A DNA stretch of 64,000 nt from Primorskyibacter flagellatus (GCF_900176485.1 NZ_FWYD01000002.1:481898-545897), one strand, 5' to 3'. Counted from the stretch's first letter, positions 48,925 through 57,930 are shown. The notes: generated from the sequence alone by a model not told the origin. A program made the numbers and translations.

Positions 48925-51009
48925 GTGGAATTTCAGTTCAGCGGGCTCTCGCAATCGAAGATCATTCTAACGATCGCGCTGATGGCGACGATTGTGATGA
49001 TGATCTTGCCGGTACCGGCCTTTCTGCTGGATGTCGGCCTTGCGGCGTCGTTTGCCTTGGCCGTGTTAATCTTCACAGTTACGCTTTTTATCGAAAAACC
49101 GTTGGATTTTGCAGCCTTCCCGACTGTGCTTTTGGCCTCGTTGATGCTGCGATTGTCCCTGAACGTGTCGTCGACCAAACTGATCATTGGTCAAGGGCAT
49201 GAAGGGACGCATGCAGCCGGCAATGTTATTGAGAGTTTCGCCAGTTTCGTGATGAGCGGCAGCGTTTTTCTTGGGCTTGTGGTCTTTGGCGTGCTTCTTA
49301 TCGTGAACTTCATGGTGATCACCAAAGGTGCCGCGCGTATGGCTGAAGTCGGTGCGCGATTTGCGCTGGACGGGATGCCCGGCAAACAGCTTGCAATTGA
49401 CAGCGATCTCAGCGCAGGCGCAATCACCCACGAAGAGGCGCGTGCGCGTCGAGAAAAAGAACAGCAGGAAACGACTTTTTTCGGATCATTGGATGGCGCG
49501 TCAAAATTTGTGAAGGGTGATGCTGTCGCAGGTCTTCTGATAACGCTGCTTAACCTTGTTATGGGCCTGATTATGGGTGTTGTCGTGCAGGGGATGCCTT
49601 TGGGCAGTGCGTTTGAGACCTACGCAATTCTTACAGTTGGCGATGGGTTGGTGACGCAGATCCCTGCCGTCATCATCTCGGTCGCAGCAGCGCTTCTGTT
49701 GGCGCGCGGCGGCGCCGTCGGCGCGACAGACGTTGCCCTTATGACGCAGATTGGAAAACACCCAACGGCTTTGGGGACGGTAGCTGTGTTCATGGCGATG
49801 TTCGCTCTTGTTCCCGGACTGCCTTTCATTCCGTTCATTTTGGGCGCGCTTGGGTTGGGCAGTGCCGCCTTTATGGTCTCTCGCAATCAGTCCGAGGAAG
49901 CAAAAAATTCGAATGACGACGCTGAGACAGAGATCATGCCCAAAGCGCCTCTGATAGGCGATGTTCTTGATCTCGACGACATTCATGTGCAATTCGCGCC
50001 GGATCTGGTAAATATGGTGCTCGACCCCGGATCCGGGCTTGATGTGCGGATCACCAATATGCGGAGTCACATTGCGAGCGCTTATGGTCTGATCATGCCG
50101 GAAATTCGGTTGACCGACGATGCAAGCCTGTCGAGTGGCACCTATGTCATCAGGATCCAGGGAGTCGAGACCGCGAAAGCCGAACTCAATCCCGACATGG
50201 TTCTTGCGCTGGTCCCGGACGCGTCCGACAATCTACCGCCAGGCGCGACTGTAACCGAACCTGTTTACGGTGCGCCCGCGCGGTGGATCAAACCTGCGGA
50301 TCAGGAAAAGGCTGCACTGACCGGAGCGACTATTGTAACCCCGGCAGAGATCCTTGCCACGCATCTTCTGGAAACCATCAAGCGAAACTTCTCGCGCCTG
50401 CTGACGCTGAAGGCCCTAAGGCGTCTGCTTGATGAGATGACCGCCCTTTCAAACGAAACGCGTGCAGATGCAAACCGCAAATTGCTGGAAGAACTTATTC
50501 CTGATCGTGTGCCCGTCGACCTTCTACATTCGGTGCTGCGGCTGCTGCTGGAAGAACAGGTGTCGATCCGAAACATGCCGTTGATCCTCGAAGCGATTGC
50601 TGAGGCGCGTCGCCTTCACGCGAACCCGGACGGCATTTGTGAGCACGTCCGGCAGAGGCTTGGGTTCCAGTTGGTTTCGACTGTTTCACGCGATGACGGT
50701 TCCATTCCGCTAATCCAGCTGGCGCCCGAATGGGAAGACACGTTCAGCCGGTTTCAGATCGAGAGTGACAAAGGCGGGCTGGATGTCGCTCTGCCGCCGG
50801 ACGATTTTGAACGGTTGACGGCGCGCGTGGCAGAGCAGATCTCCAAGGCCGGAGAGCGCGGTGTCAGCCCCGCCGTCGTTACATCTGGCCGGCGCCGCAG
50901 GTTCATCCGAACCGTTTTGGCGGCCAAGGGGATTAACACGCCGGTCCTGTCTTTCGAAGAAATTGGCATCGAAGCTCGGCCGGCGCTTGTCGGTGTGGTG
51001 GCAGCATGA
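48925..51009 (+). CDS. flhA: Flagellar export gate protein FlhA
   Basis: 694 residues from the GTG at 48925 (after TTGGAGTCGAGAC). About eight N-terminal membrane helices, with the conserved FHIPEP-type loop region MPGKQLAIDSDLSAG... (MPGKQxxIDxDL), then a cytoplasmic four-subdomain region from ~330 that docks chaperone-substrate complexes. Heads flhA-fliR-flhB-orf137. Half-sites TTAAC lie in the 144-bp gap upstream, but with spacing that does not fit CtrA. Confidence 0.95.
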   Translation: MEFQFSGLSQSKIILTIALMATIVMMILPVPAFLLDVGLAASFALAVLIFTVTLFIEKPLDFAAFPTVLLASLMLRLSLNVSSTKLIIGQGHEGTHAAGNVIESFASFVMSGSVFLGLVVFGVLLIVNFMVITKGAARMAEVGARFALDGMPGKQLAIDSDLSAGAITHEEARARREKEQQETTFFGSLDGASKFVKGDAVAGLLITLLNLVMGLIMGVVVQGMPLGSAFETYAILTVGDGLVTQIPAVIISVAAALLLARGGAVGATDVALMTQIGKHPTALGTVAVFMAMFALVPGLPFIPFILGALGLGSAAFMVSRNQSEEAKNSNDDAETEIMPKAPLIGDVLDLDDIHVQFAPDLVNMVLDPGSGLDVRITNMRSHIASAYGLIMPEIRLTDDASLSSGTYVIRIQGVETAKAELNPDMVLALVPDASDNLPPGATVTEPVYGAPARWIKPADQEKAALTGATIVTPAEILATHLLETIKRNFSRLLTLKALRRLLDEMTALSNETRADANRKLLEELIPDRVPVDLLHSVLRLLLEEQVSIRNMPLILEAIAEARRLHANPDGICEHVRQRLGFQLVSTVSRDDGSIPLIQLAPEWEDTFSRFQIESDKGGLDVALPPDDFERLTARVAEQISKAGERGVSPAVVTSGRRRRFIRTVLAAKGINTPVLSFEEIGIEARPALVGVVAA

Positions 51010-51776
51010 CTGCAATGGAAAACCTTCTTTCACAAAGCTCGATCTGGCTCTGGGCGCTTTTCGTGGTGTTTCTAAGGATCGGCACCGCAATCCTTGTTCT
51101 GCCGGGCGTTGGCGAGCGGAGCATTCCCGTTCGCATCAAGCTGGCAATCTCCGTTGCGCTCAGTCTTGCCGTTGCGCCGTCCATCTGGCCGAACCTGCCG
51201 GAAATGAAAGGCGGGCTGGCGGGTTTTGCGCCGCTTGCCGCAAGCGAGAGCACGAATGGTCTGGCGATCGGGTTGTTTTTGAGGCTGTTGATTCTGGGGC
51301 TTCAGATCGCGGGATCCATCGCGGCGCAGTCGACATCCCTTTCGCAGATCGCCGGCAATACCGGAGCAGAGCCGATGCCTGCGATCGGAAACCTGCTGAC
51401 GGTCGGTGGCCTCGCATTGCTTTTCGCCACCGGATATCAGGTCAAGATTGTATTATTCTTGACGAATTCCTACCTGATTTTGCCGTTTGGTGCGTTTCCC
51501 GACCCAAGTTCTCTGGCTTCTTTGGGCATTGCCCGTACGGCTAAGGCTTTTGCTACGGCCTTTACGCTTGCGGCACCTTTTATAATTCTGTCAGTACTTT
51601 ACAACCTGACTCTTGGCGTCATTAACCGAGCCATGCCGCAGCTCATGGTCGCGTTTGTCGGGGCACCGGTCATAACACTGGGGGCCTTGGCGATGATGTT
51701 TGTTCTGGCACCCACGCTGCTCGCCGTTTGGGTTCAAGGCTTTGATACGTTTCTGTCCGCGCCGTTGGCCCCCTGA
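51006..51776 (+). CDS. fliR: Flagellar export protein FliR
   Basis: 256 residues with six membrane helices; ALFVVFLRIGTAILVLPGVGE near the N-terminus and LSQIAGNTGAEPMPAIG (FliR loop) are typical. Part of the FliPQR export gate; fliQ is in the opposite operon at 57340 and fliP is not in the window. ATGA overlap with flhA. Confidence 0.94.
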   Translation: MTAMENLLSQSSIWLWALFVVFLRIGTAILVLPGVGERSIPVRIKLAISVALSLAVAPSIWPNLPEMKGGLAGFAPLAASESTNGLAIGLFLRLLILGLQIAGSIAAQSTSLSQIAGNTGAEPMPAIGNLLTVGGLALLFATGYQVKIVLFLTNSYLILPFGAFPDPSSLASLGIARTAKAFATAFTLAAPFIILSVLYNLTLGVINRAMPQLMVAFVGAPVITLGALAMMFVLAPTLLAVWVQGFDTFLSAPLAP

Positions 51777-51779
51777 CGC

Positions 51780-52868
51780 ATGTCGCAGGGTGACGATGAC
51801 AGTGACAAAAGTCACGAACCATCCCAGCGAAAACTGGATCAGGCCCGCAAGAAGGGCGAGGTTGCAAAATCGACCGACATCTCGACTTGGGCGTCCTATT
51901 TGGGGCTACTTTTGGCATTCTATGCTGTTGGAGCCACGGCGGCGTTTAAATTTGGGTCGTTGCTGGTTGGATTTCTCGATCGACCTGACGATTTGGCGCA
52001 GATTTTTTTTAGGCCCGGTGCCACCACGCCAGTTGTCGGCTTAAGCAGTGGAGTTTTGACAAATATCATGCCTTTGTTCGTGTTTCCGGCGGTATTGGTT
52101 GTGCTAAGCCTGATTGCCCAACGCGCCCTTGTTTTTGCGCCGACCAAACTGCAACCGAAACTCTCCCGAATTTCCCTCATCGCAAACGCCAAGAACAAAT
52201 TCGGTCGCAACGGGTTTTTTGAGTTTGGCAAGAGTTTTGTGAAACTTCTCATATATTCAATTTGCCTGGCAGTTTTAATCCGTGCCCGAATGGACGAAAT
52301 TTTGGGGTCCGTCCGGTCGGATCCAGCAACTGCGATTATGCTGCTCGCCAAGCTGTCGATGCAGTTCCTGATAATCGTCGTGATAATCTCGGCGGCAATT
52401 GGGGCGCTGGATTTTTTCTGGCAACATGCAGAGTTGATGCGCAAGAACCGGATGTCACATAAAGAGATGCGTGACGAGCACAAGGAGTCAGAAGGCGACC
52501 CATATATGCGTCAGGCTCGTCGTGCCAAAGCGCAGGAAATCGTCGGAAAACAGATGGTTTCTGACGTCGCTCAGGCCGATGTTGTTCTTGTGAACCCGAC
52601 GCATTACGCGGTGGCTTTAAAATGGAGCCGCGCAGCCGGCGAAGCACCGGTTTGCGTGGCAAAAGGCGTGGATGAAATCGCTCGGCGCATTCGCGAAGTT
52701 GCACAGGAAAATGGTGTGCCCATGCATTCTGACCCACCGGCAACACGGGCTTTGTTCGCATCCACTGAAGTCGGGCAGATGATCGCCCCGGAACATTACA
52801 AACCGGTCGCCGCAGCCATCAGGTTTGCTGAAGACATGCGGCAGCGCGCGAAAGGGTTTAGAAGATGA
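51780..52868 (+). CDS. flhB: Flagellar export switch protein FlhB
   Basis: 362 residues. The N-terminal basic SQRKLDQARKKGEVAKSTDIS and four membrane helices precede the cytoplasmic domain with the autocleavage motif VNPTHYAVAL (cleavage N272-P273), which switches export from hook to filament substrates. Three bases after fliR; its ATGA stop overlaps the next small gene. Confidence 0.96.
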   Translation: MSQGDDDSDKSHEPSQRKLDQARKKGEVAKSTDISTWASYLGLLLAFYAVGATAAFKFGSLLVGFLDRPDDLAQIFFRPGATTPVVGLSSGVLTNIMPLFVFPAVLVVLSLIAQRALVFAPTKLQPKLSRISLIANAKNKFGRNGFFEFGKSFVKLLIYSICLAVLIRARMDEILGSVRSDPATAIMLLAKLSMQFLIIVVIISAAIGALDFFWQHAELMRKNRMSHKEMRDEHKESEGDPYMRQARRAKAQEIVGKQMVSDVAQADVVLVNPTHYAVALKWSRAAGEAPVCVAKGVDEIARRIREVAQENGVPMHSDPPATRALFASTEVGQMIAPEHYKPVAAAIRFAEDMRQRAKGFRR

Positions 52869-53278
52869 CCGGCAAACTGAAGGCTCTTGCAGAGATGATG
52901 GACATGCAACTCAAACAGCAGATGTCTCAACTCCAGAACATTGAACTGCAACAGAAACAGATCCGGAATGAATTGTCGGAATTGACAACGCTTGGGAAGT
53001 CCCGATTTAGTGGCGCATCGGAGCTACAGGCGCGGGCCATCGCGGGCGCGGATTCTGCCTGGCGAAGCTGGGCTACACAGCGGCAAACTCAGCTTAATGG
53101 ACAATTGGCTTTGTTGACAGCGCGGAAGCTGACACAGTTGGAAGACGTCCGTCGGGCCTTTGCGCGAAATCAGGCTGCCGAGGGGCTGGTGACAAACGCG
53201 ACGCAACAACACGGCAGAGAACGGATGGCTCGCGACGCTGACAGGTTATTGGAGTTGGTAATCATGAAATCGGGGTAG
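52865..53278 (+). CDS. Coiled-coil protein of unknown function in the flagellar operon (FliJ-like shape)
   Basis: 137 residues, almost wholly helical and rich in Gln (MQLKQQMSQLQNIELQQKQI...), with a second helical stretch AWRSWATQRQTQLNGQLALL. Translationally coupled to flhB by ATGA. No named family is recognised. Length, coiled-coil character and position suggest a FliJ-type export chaperone/escort analogue, which would otherwise be missing beside fliI; this is inference only. Confidence 0.7.
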   Translation: MTGKLKALAEMMDMQLKQQMSQLQNIELQQKQIRNELSELTTLGKSRFSGASELQARAIAGADSAWRSWATQRQTQLNGQLALLTARKLTQLEDVRRAFARNQAAEGLVTNATQQHGRERMARDADRLLELVIMKSG

Positions 53279-53405
53279 AAATGGTCAAGCAAGGTGTGGC
53301 GATTCAGCTGTGATCTGACAGTTGGTCGCTTTTTTGGCGACGTCTGTCAGTTCACGAACTTTCTCTTCCAGATTTCTTTCCCATCGATCATAGTTTCGAT
53401 GGATC

Positions 53406-53834
53406 TGACCTGCCACGGGATTTTTCCGCCAGCGTCGATTAGAGTGCGTAGCAACTTGAGGACGGACGATGAGGCGAAGACGCTTCACAGACGAGCAGAT
53501 CATCGGCATCCTGTCAGAGCATGACGCCGGCGCGAAATGCGCGGATTTGTGTCGGAAGGTGCCTTTTACAACAGGAAGGCCATATTCCACAACTTGGCCC
53601 ATGCCCGCGTGGCGATCGCCGGTTGGGCAGACGACTATAACACCAAACGCCCGCATCCGGCCGCAGCTTATCAAACTCCGGTCGACTACGCACGGACCCT
53701 GACCACCGCAATCGCCCGCCCCGCTGCACAAGATGAAAGCTCCGCGCGTCGGGCGATTGCTCAACTTGCGCCGATTGGCGTAAACCCTCGGCGTACTCCG
53801 GTCGCGGCCGGATGAAAAACTAGTGGCAGGTCAA
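53406..53834 (+). mobile_element. Internally deleted IS3-family element (429 bp)
   Basis: Ends are inverted repeats TGACCTGCCAC (53406-53416) and GTGGCAGGTCA (53823-53833), similar beyond that (GGGATTTTTCCG against TAGTTTTTCATCCG). Flanking ATC at 53403-53405 and 53835-53837 is a 3-bp target duplication. About 0.8-1 kb of the normal element, including most of orfB, is gone, so it cannot move by itself. Confidence 0.8.
53469..53815 (+). pseudogene. IS3-type transposase remnant (orfA start joined to orfB end)
   Basis: Codons from ATG 53469 give MRRRRFTDEQIIGILSEHDAG...ADLCRK, the N-terminal helix-turn-helix of IS3 OrfA. At about 53553 the frame changes and the sequence becomes the OrfB C-terminus: FHNLAHARVAIAGWADDYNTKRPH, TPVDYARTLTTA, stop at 53815. 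The DDE catalytic core is deleted. Confidence 0.85.
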
Positions 53835-54160
53835 ATCGATAGTGTCACGTTTTGGAAGATGAGAGCGATCAGCAGCAGCTTGACACACATCCGGATAGCG
53901 TCGAACAGAGGACAGGCTCGATCTGCGTGGCGGCGTTCATGAACAGTGGGAGTGCCAGCAAGGTTGCCATCAATTGCCCGAACAGCCCAAGGGCGGCGAA
54001 ACCTGCCCCAAACTGGCGCTGCCGCACAGCGTTCAGAAAGCTGACCACCGCGTCAAAATAGGTTTCGACCATCTATGATGTAGCCGGCCCAGTGATTTGT
54101 TGAAGCCTGCATGCGCCAACAACGATATCTGAAAAAGTTGAGATCGAGATACTGGTTTGT

Positions 54161-54664
54161 TCAGGCGTCCTGTCTGGCAATTTCAACAATAAGCACACTT
54201 TTCAGCGCGGGGCCCAGCACTGCACGACCATCCTGATAAAGATCTTGTCGCAGGATATTTAGTTGATTTGACCCCGTGAAATTGCCGTCAAAACCACCAA
54301 GATTCGCATGGTCGAACATGGATTGAAGAAAGACGCCTCGTAGCTTCGGTTCTTTGGCGAACACCAAGTCCTTACTTTCGGGCGCAATTTCGAGCGCAAG
54401 CGAAACCACCACCAGGGATTTTACGCGTTCGCCATGAACGATCGGAACCACAAACTGATTGTTAAGCTTGACGAATTCGTAGTCGGTGCCGGTGTTTCGC
54501 TCATGCTCTTTTCTCTTTGCTGTGTGTTGCACGGCATCAGGACCACAGGGGGCGACGTTCGCTGTGTTCGTCTCTTCAGCTGGTGGTGCCAGAAAAATCG
54601 CCGCAGCGATACCAGATCCGGTTCCGATCGCTGCCAAAGTGAGAGGAATTATGAGCTTGATCAT
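54161..54664 (-). CDS. FliL-like flagellar basal-body-associated protein
   Basis: 167 residues with one N-terminal membrane anchor (LIIPLTLAAIGTGSGIAAAIFL) and a periplasmic domain: YEFVKLNNQFVVPIV, VKSLVVVSLALEIAP, FLQSMFDHANLGGFDG, ending VLIVEIARQD. This is the pattern of FliL, which supports the stator. Start ATG 54664 follows GAGGTACC and lies 8 bp after flgH in the same operon. FliL is more usually next to fliF; a diverged family member is possible, so I leave the symbol empty. Confidence 0.7.
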   Translation of the reverse strand: MIKLIIPLTLAAIGTGSGIAAAIFLAPPAEETNTANVAPCGPDAVQHTAKRKEHERNTGTDYEFVKLNNQFVVPIVHGERVKSLVVVSLALEIAPESKDLVFAKEPKLRGVFLQSMFDHANLGGFDGNFTGSNQLNILRQDLYQDGRAVLGPALKSVLIVEIARQDA

Positions 54665-54672
54665 GTGGTACC

Positions 54673-55404
54673 TCAGAAAGGAAGAACTGCATCCAGGACT
54701 TGTTGACCGACTCTGGGTTGTTGCATGTCGGAGATCTGCCCGCGGCCACCGTAAGAGATGCGCGCCGACGCAATTTTGTCATAAGTAATTTCATTCATCC
54801 GCGAGATGTCCTCCGGGCGGACATAGCCGGAAACAACCAACTCGCGGATCTCGTAGTTTACGCGAACTTCTTGCAGGCCCTCGATGGAAAGGACGCCATT
54901 GGGCAGGACATCCGTCACTGTCGCCGCAACGCGCAAAGTCAGCTTTTCATTTCGGCGCACTGAACCATCGCCACTGGAATCACTGGCACTGCTGATCGAA
55001 ACGGCGTCGTCAAGGCTGCTGCCTTCGGGCATCTTCTCGTTCACCCTTTGCGGCAAGCCGAACAGTTGCGGCAGGCCAAGACTTTCCGACCCGCTTCGTG
55101 ATCTGGATGTGGCGTTTGAAATTTCGGCTTTTTCATCAATTTCGATTACAACGGTCATGATATCACCGCGCTTCTCGGCGCGTCGGTCGCCCAGCAGCGA
55201 ACGCCGACTTCCGCTCCACAAAGATGCTTCGTCATGCGGCGCAAGTCGCGTGGTGGTTTCCGGCAAGCCGGCAAATACCATGGCTTGATGTTCCGGGCCC
55301 CGGTTGGCCGGCGTGAAATCCGGTGCCTTTCCGATGTGATCCATCCGTCCGCACCCTGCGAGGCCGGCGCAGAGGCCGACGATGATAAGCGTCGTCTTTT
55401 TCAT
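54673..55404 (-). CDS. flgH: Flagellar L-ring lipoprotein FlgH
   Basis: 243 residues with a lipoprotein signal (lipobox LAGC, Cys18). The conserved FlgH core is clear: SLWSGSRRSLLGDRRAEKRGDI, MTVVIEIDE, ATVTDVLPNGVLSIEG and the C-terminal RPEDISRMN...ARISYGGRGQI. Forms the outer-membrane L-ring around the rod. Overlaps flgA by 4 bp. Confidence 0.96.
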   Translation of the reverse strand: MKKTTLIIVGLCAGLAGCGRMDHIGKAPDFTPANRGPEHQAMVFAGLPETTTRLAPHDEASLWSGSRRSLLGDRRAEKRGDIMTVVIEIDEKAEISNATSRSRSGSESLGLPQLFGLPQRVNEKMPEGSSLDDAVSISSASDSSGDGSVRRNEKLTLRVAATVTDVLPNGVLSIEGLQEVRVNYEIRELVVSGYVRPEDISRMNEITYDKIASARISYGGRGQISDMQQPRVGQQVLDAVLPF

Positions 55405-55823
55405 TGTGATACAACCACCTGCCCTTGAGGATCGATCTGCCCGAACACGCTGGTTCGGGAACTCAGGTTCATGACGCGGATACGGTCGCCTTCACCGCCG
55501 CGTCCCAGTGATCTGCCATCCGAAGTTATCCGCAGGCCGCCCTGCTCGAAAATCAGCGTGACAATGTCGTTTCGGTCAACAATCGCCGGCGGGCCAACGT
55601 CACCCGTTCGCACCGGCCTGCCTGCATAGATCGTCACCCGCGCTTCCTGTCCAACTGCGTCTTCGAGGTTGGCTAGCGCGCCGGGGATTGTCGTTTCCGA
55701 AACCAGCAGGTCCTGTGCCGACAACAGCATTTGCGCCCGGATCGTGCGCGCGGCGATCAACGTCTCGGCAACTGCGGGCACCGCGAGCAGGCAGAAAAGG
55801 GAAGTGAGGAGCGTTCTCATCAC
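55401..55823 (-). CDS. flgA: Flagellar P-ring assembly chaperone FlgA
   Basis: 140 residues with a cleaved signal peptide (MRTLLTSLFCLLAVPAVAET). A short FlgA with the SAF-like fold: ARTIRAQMLLSAQDLLV, then GQEARVTIYAGRPVRTGDVG, IVTLIFEQGGLRIT. Lacks the N-terminal domain of long enterobacterial FlgA, as is common in alphaproteobacteria. Coupled to flgG (4 bp) and flgH (4 bp). Confidence 0.92.
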   Translation of the reverse strand: MMRTLLTSLFCLLAVPAVAETLIAARTIRAQMLLSAQDLLVSETTIPGALANLEDAVGQEARVTIYAGRPVRTGDVGPPAIVDRNDIVTLIFEQGGLRITSDGRSLGRGGEGDRIRVMNLSSRTSVFGQIDPQGQVVVSQ

Positions 55824-56605
55824 CTCACCTGCGTTGTCGCGCCCAGCATCTGGTCCGCGGCGGAAATGACCTTGGCGTTCAGCTCATAACCTCGTTGTGC
55901 CTCGATCAATTCAGTGACTTCGCGAACCGCATCGACAGAACTGTCTTCAAGATATCCTTGCCGCAAGGTGCCTAACCCGTCCTCGCCGGGTGACGCGGTC
56001 AGCGCCGGACCGGAGGCTTCGGTCTCCACAAAAAGATTGCTGCCCATCGCCTCCAATCCCTTTGGGTTGGTGAAGCCAGCAAGGTTGAACTGGCCCAAGA
56101 CCTGCGCTTCGGTGGTGTCGTTGAAATAGGCGTAGACCTCTCCATCACCGTTGATAGAGATTGAACGCGCATCGGATGGGATCACGATATCCGGCGCGAC
56201 GGGAAACCCTTCAGATGTGACGATCAAGCCGTCGGCGCTGCGCTTCAGCCCGCCGTCGCGGGTATAGGCGGCCCGGCCTGACGGCAGAGTGACCTCCAGA
56301 TAGCCCTGACCATCAATGGCGATATCCAGATCGCCACCGGTCGCCGAGAGCGCCCCTTGTTGCAATTGTACCGACACGGAGGCGGGCCTGACACCCAGTC
56401 CAAGCTGAACGCCGGTTGGCAAAACGGTGCCGTCAGAGGCATTTATAGATCCGGCGCGGCTGACCTGCTGGTAGTGCAGGTCGGCAAATTCCGCGCGACG
56501 CGCATTATAGCCTGTTGTACTCATGTTCGACAGGTTGTTCGAGATAACCTCGACCCGCATCTGCTGAGCGCTCATCCCGGTGGCGGCAATTTTCAGGGCA
56601 CGCAT
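55820..56605 (-). CDS. flgG: Flagellar distal rod protein FlgG
   Basis: 261 residues, the canonical FlgG length. MRALKIAATGMSAQQMRVEV followed by ISNNLSNMSTTGYNARRAEF, and the C-terminal VTELIEAQRGYELNAKVISAADQMLG, are diagnostic. Distal rod subunit. Ends overlap flgA by 4 bp; 19 bp after flgF. Confidence 0.97.
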   Translation of the reverse strand: MRALKIAATGMSAQQMRVEVISNNLSNMSTTGYNARRAEFADLHYQQVSRAGSINASDGTVLPTGVQLGLGVRPASVSVQLQQGALSATGGDLDIAIDGQGYLEVTLPSGRAAYTRDGGLKRSADGLIVTSEGFPVAPDIVIPSDARSISINGDGEVYAYFNDTTEAQVLGQFNLAGFTNPKGLEAMGSNLFVETEASGPALTASPGEDGLGTLRQGYLEDSSVDAVREVTELIEAQRGYELNAKVISAADQMLGATTQVR

Positions 56606-56624
56606 TATGCTCTCCTGTAATGAT

Positions 56625-57338
56625 CTATTTGATTAGTGTTTTCATTGCGGTGCGGATGCGTTCGTCTTCGGCATCCATGAAGCTTTGGCCCATCTCGTAG
56701 GCGCGCTGTACCTCGATCATGCGGGCAAGCTGACTGATCGGATCGACATTCGACGCCTCAAGAAACCCCTGGATGACACGCGCTTCTTCGACGGGTTCAG
56801 ACCCAGCCTCGCTGCGGAAAAGCACGCTGCCTTCACGGATCATTTCGCGTGGGTTCACAGGCGCGAAGATACCGATTTGTCCCAGCGGCTGACCATTGGC
56901 ACTGATCGTGCCATCCGGTGCGATGCTGACAGGCCCGTCCCCGGCGGGCACAAACACAGGCGTCTCGCCCAGATCCAGCACCGGATGCCCGTCCGCAGTG
57001 ACCAGATTGCCCTGCGCGTCGGGTGTGAACATGCCCGCGCGGGTCAGCCGATTGCCATCCGGCGTCTGCACCATGAAGAAACCATCGCCCTCGATCGCCA
57101 GGTCAAATGCGTTGCCGGTCTTGGTCAACTCCCCTTGCGAGAGCGAGGTTTCGGCAACGCGGGCCGACGCCATGGACAGGCTGTCTCCGCCTTTCGAACG
57201 CATGATATATTCTGAGAAAAGCAGCCCTTCCTGCTTGAAGCCGGTGGTCGCCGCGTTGGCGATATTGTTGGCGACGACTTGCATTTCGCGCTTCAGGCCG
57301 GATTGGCGGGTGAGTGTCGTATACCCTGCGTTTTCCAT
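56625..57338 (-). CDS. flgF: Flagellar proximal rod protein FlgF
   Basis: 237 residues. GYTTLTRQSGLKREMQVVAN followed by NIANAATTGFKQEG, and the C-terminal LARMIEVQRAYEMGQSFMDAED, match FlgF; shorter than FlgG and without its central strands. The upstream fliQ stop lies one base away. Confidence 0.95.
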   Translation of the reverse strand: MENAGYTTLTRQSGLKREMQVVANNIANAATTGFKQEGLLFSEYIMRSKGGDSLSMASARVAETSLSQGELTKTGNAFDLAIEGDGFFMVQTPDGNRLTRAGMFTPDAQGNLVTADGHPVLDLGETPVFVPAGDGPVSIAPDGTISANGQPLGQIGIFAPVNPREMIREGSVLFRSEAGSEPVEEARVIQGFLEASNVDPISQLARMIEVQRAYEMGQSFMDAEDERIRTAMKTLIK

Positions 57339-57339
57339 T

Positions 57340-57609
57340 CTATCCTCCGATAATCAAAGGCATGAGGTGGTCATGAAAAAAGGCCACCAAGGTTTGTGTC
57401 ATGAAGCTCATCGAGAGCCAGAAAACGACCACGATCGCGATCATCTTTGGCACGAAAGTCAGGGTCATTTCCTGAACTGAGGTCAGAGCCTGAAACAATC
57501 CAACGCCGACGCCAGCGATCAGGGCGACCGTCAGGATCGGGACCGATGTGATCACTGCCACCCACAGCCCTTGTCGCAACGTGTCGTAGAAAATTGCGTC
57601 ACTCAGCAT
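57340..57609 (-). CDS. fliQ: Flagellar export gate protein FliQ
   Basis: 89 residues in two membrane helices (WVAVITSVPILTVALIAGVG and PKMIAIVVVFWLSMSFMTQT) with the family motif GVGLFQALTSVQEMTLTFVPK between them. Forms the FliPQR gate. One base from flgF and 9 bp from fliE. Confidence 0.95.
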   Translation of the reverse strand: MLSDAIFYDTLRQGLWVAVITSVPILTVALIAGVGVGLFQALTSVQEMTLTFVPKMIAIVVVFWLSMSFMTQTLVAFFHDHLMPLIIGG

Positions 57610-57618
57610 AATCGCGCC

Positions 57619-57912
57619 CTAGACCGGCATCCGAAGGATTTCCTGATATGCCTCGACCACCTTATTACGGACCGTTACTGCGGTTTCGACAGCCAGTTCT
57701 GATTGTGCCAGTGCCTGAACCAGTGCGTGTGGATCAGCCTGTCCGACCATCGCGGCCTTCGCAGTTTCCTCGCCGGCCTGAACGGTTTGGGCGAAGTCTT
57801 CTGCCACATTGACGAAGGCTTCCTTCGCGCCTTGGGTGGTTTCCGGTACGGGCTGAAGGGCGGGTTTGCTACTGGTGTAGCTTTGGGCAGCGAAAAGCGA
57901 TTGGATGTCCAT
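57619..57912 (-). CDS. fliE: Flagellar hook-basal-body adaptor FliE
   Basis: 97 residues, helical. The C-terminal half FAQTVQAGEETAKAAMVGQ...ADPHALVQALAQSELAVETAV, then RNKVVEAYQEILRMPV, is the FliE signature. Joins the MS-ring to the rod. Between flgC and fliQ. Confidence 0.94.
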   Translation of the reverse strand: MDIQSLFAAQSYTSSKPALQPVPETTQGAKEAFVNVAEDFAQTVQAGEETAKAAMVGQADPHALVQALAQSELAVETAVTVRNKVVEAYQEILRMPV

Positions 57913-57930
57913 TCTGGTCTCCCTTTGAAA

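Larger units (their letters stand above)
53285..54072 (-). pseudogene. Membrane-protein gene broken by an IS3-type insertion and a frameshift
   Basis: Two same-strand pieces flank the IS remnant. Right piece (54072 down to ~53838): VETYFDAVVSFLNAV, then hydrophobic GAGFAALGLFGQLMATLLALPLFM, then after a 2-bp shift near 53908 LFDAIRMCVKLLLIALIFQNV. Left piece (53402-53285): HRNYDRWERNLEEKVRELTD to a TGA 7 bp from the facing gene's stop. Deleting 53406-53834 plus one ATC target copy joins ...NVTLSI and HRNYDR in frame. An in-frame TAG precedes 54072, and ATG 54112 in another frame may be the original start. Family not recognised. Confidence 0.55.

Noticed and set aside
50685..50700. A third parS-like site (TGTTTCACGCGATGAC) in flhA
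   Set aside because: Only the left half matches; the palindrome is missing.
53852..54061. 69-codon + strand frame next to the IS3 remnant
   Set aside because: Antisense to the more convincing membrane-protein fragment; no motif or ribosome site.
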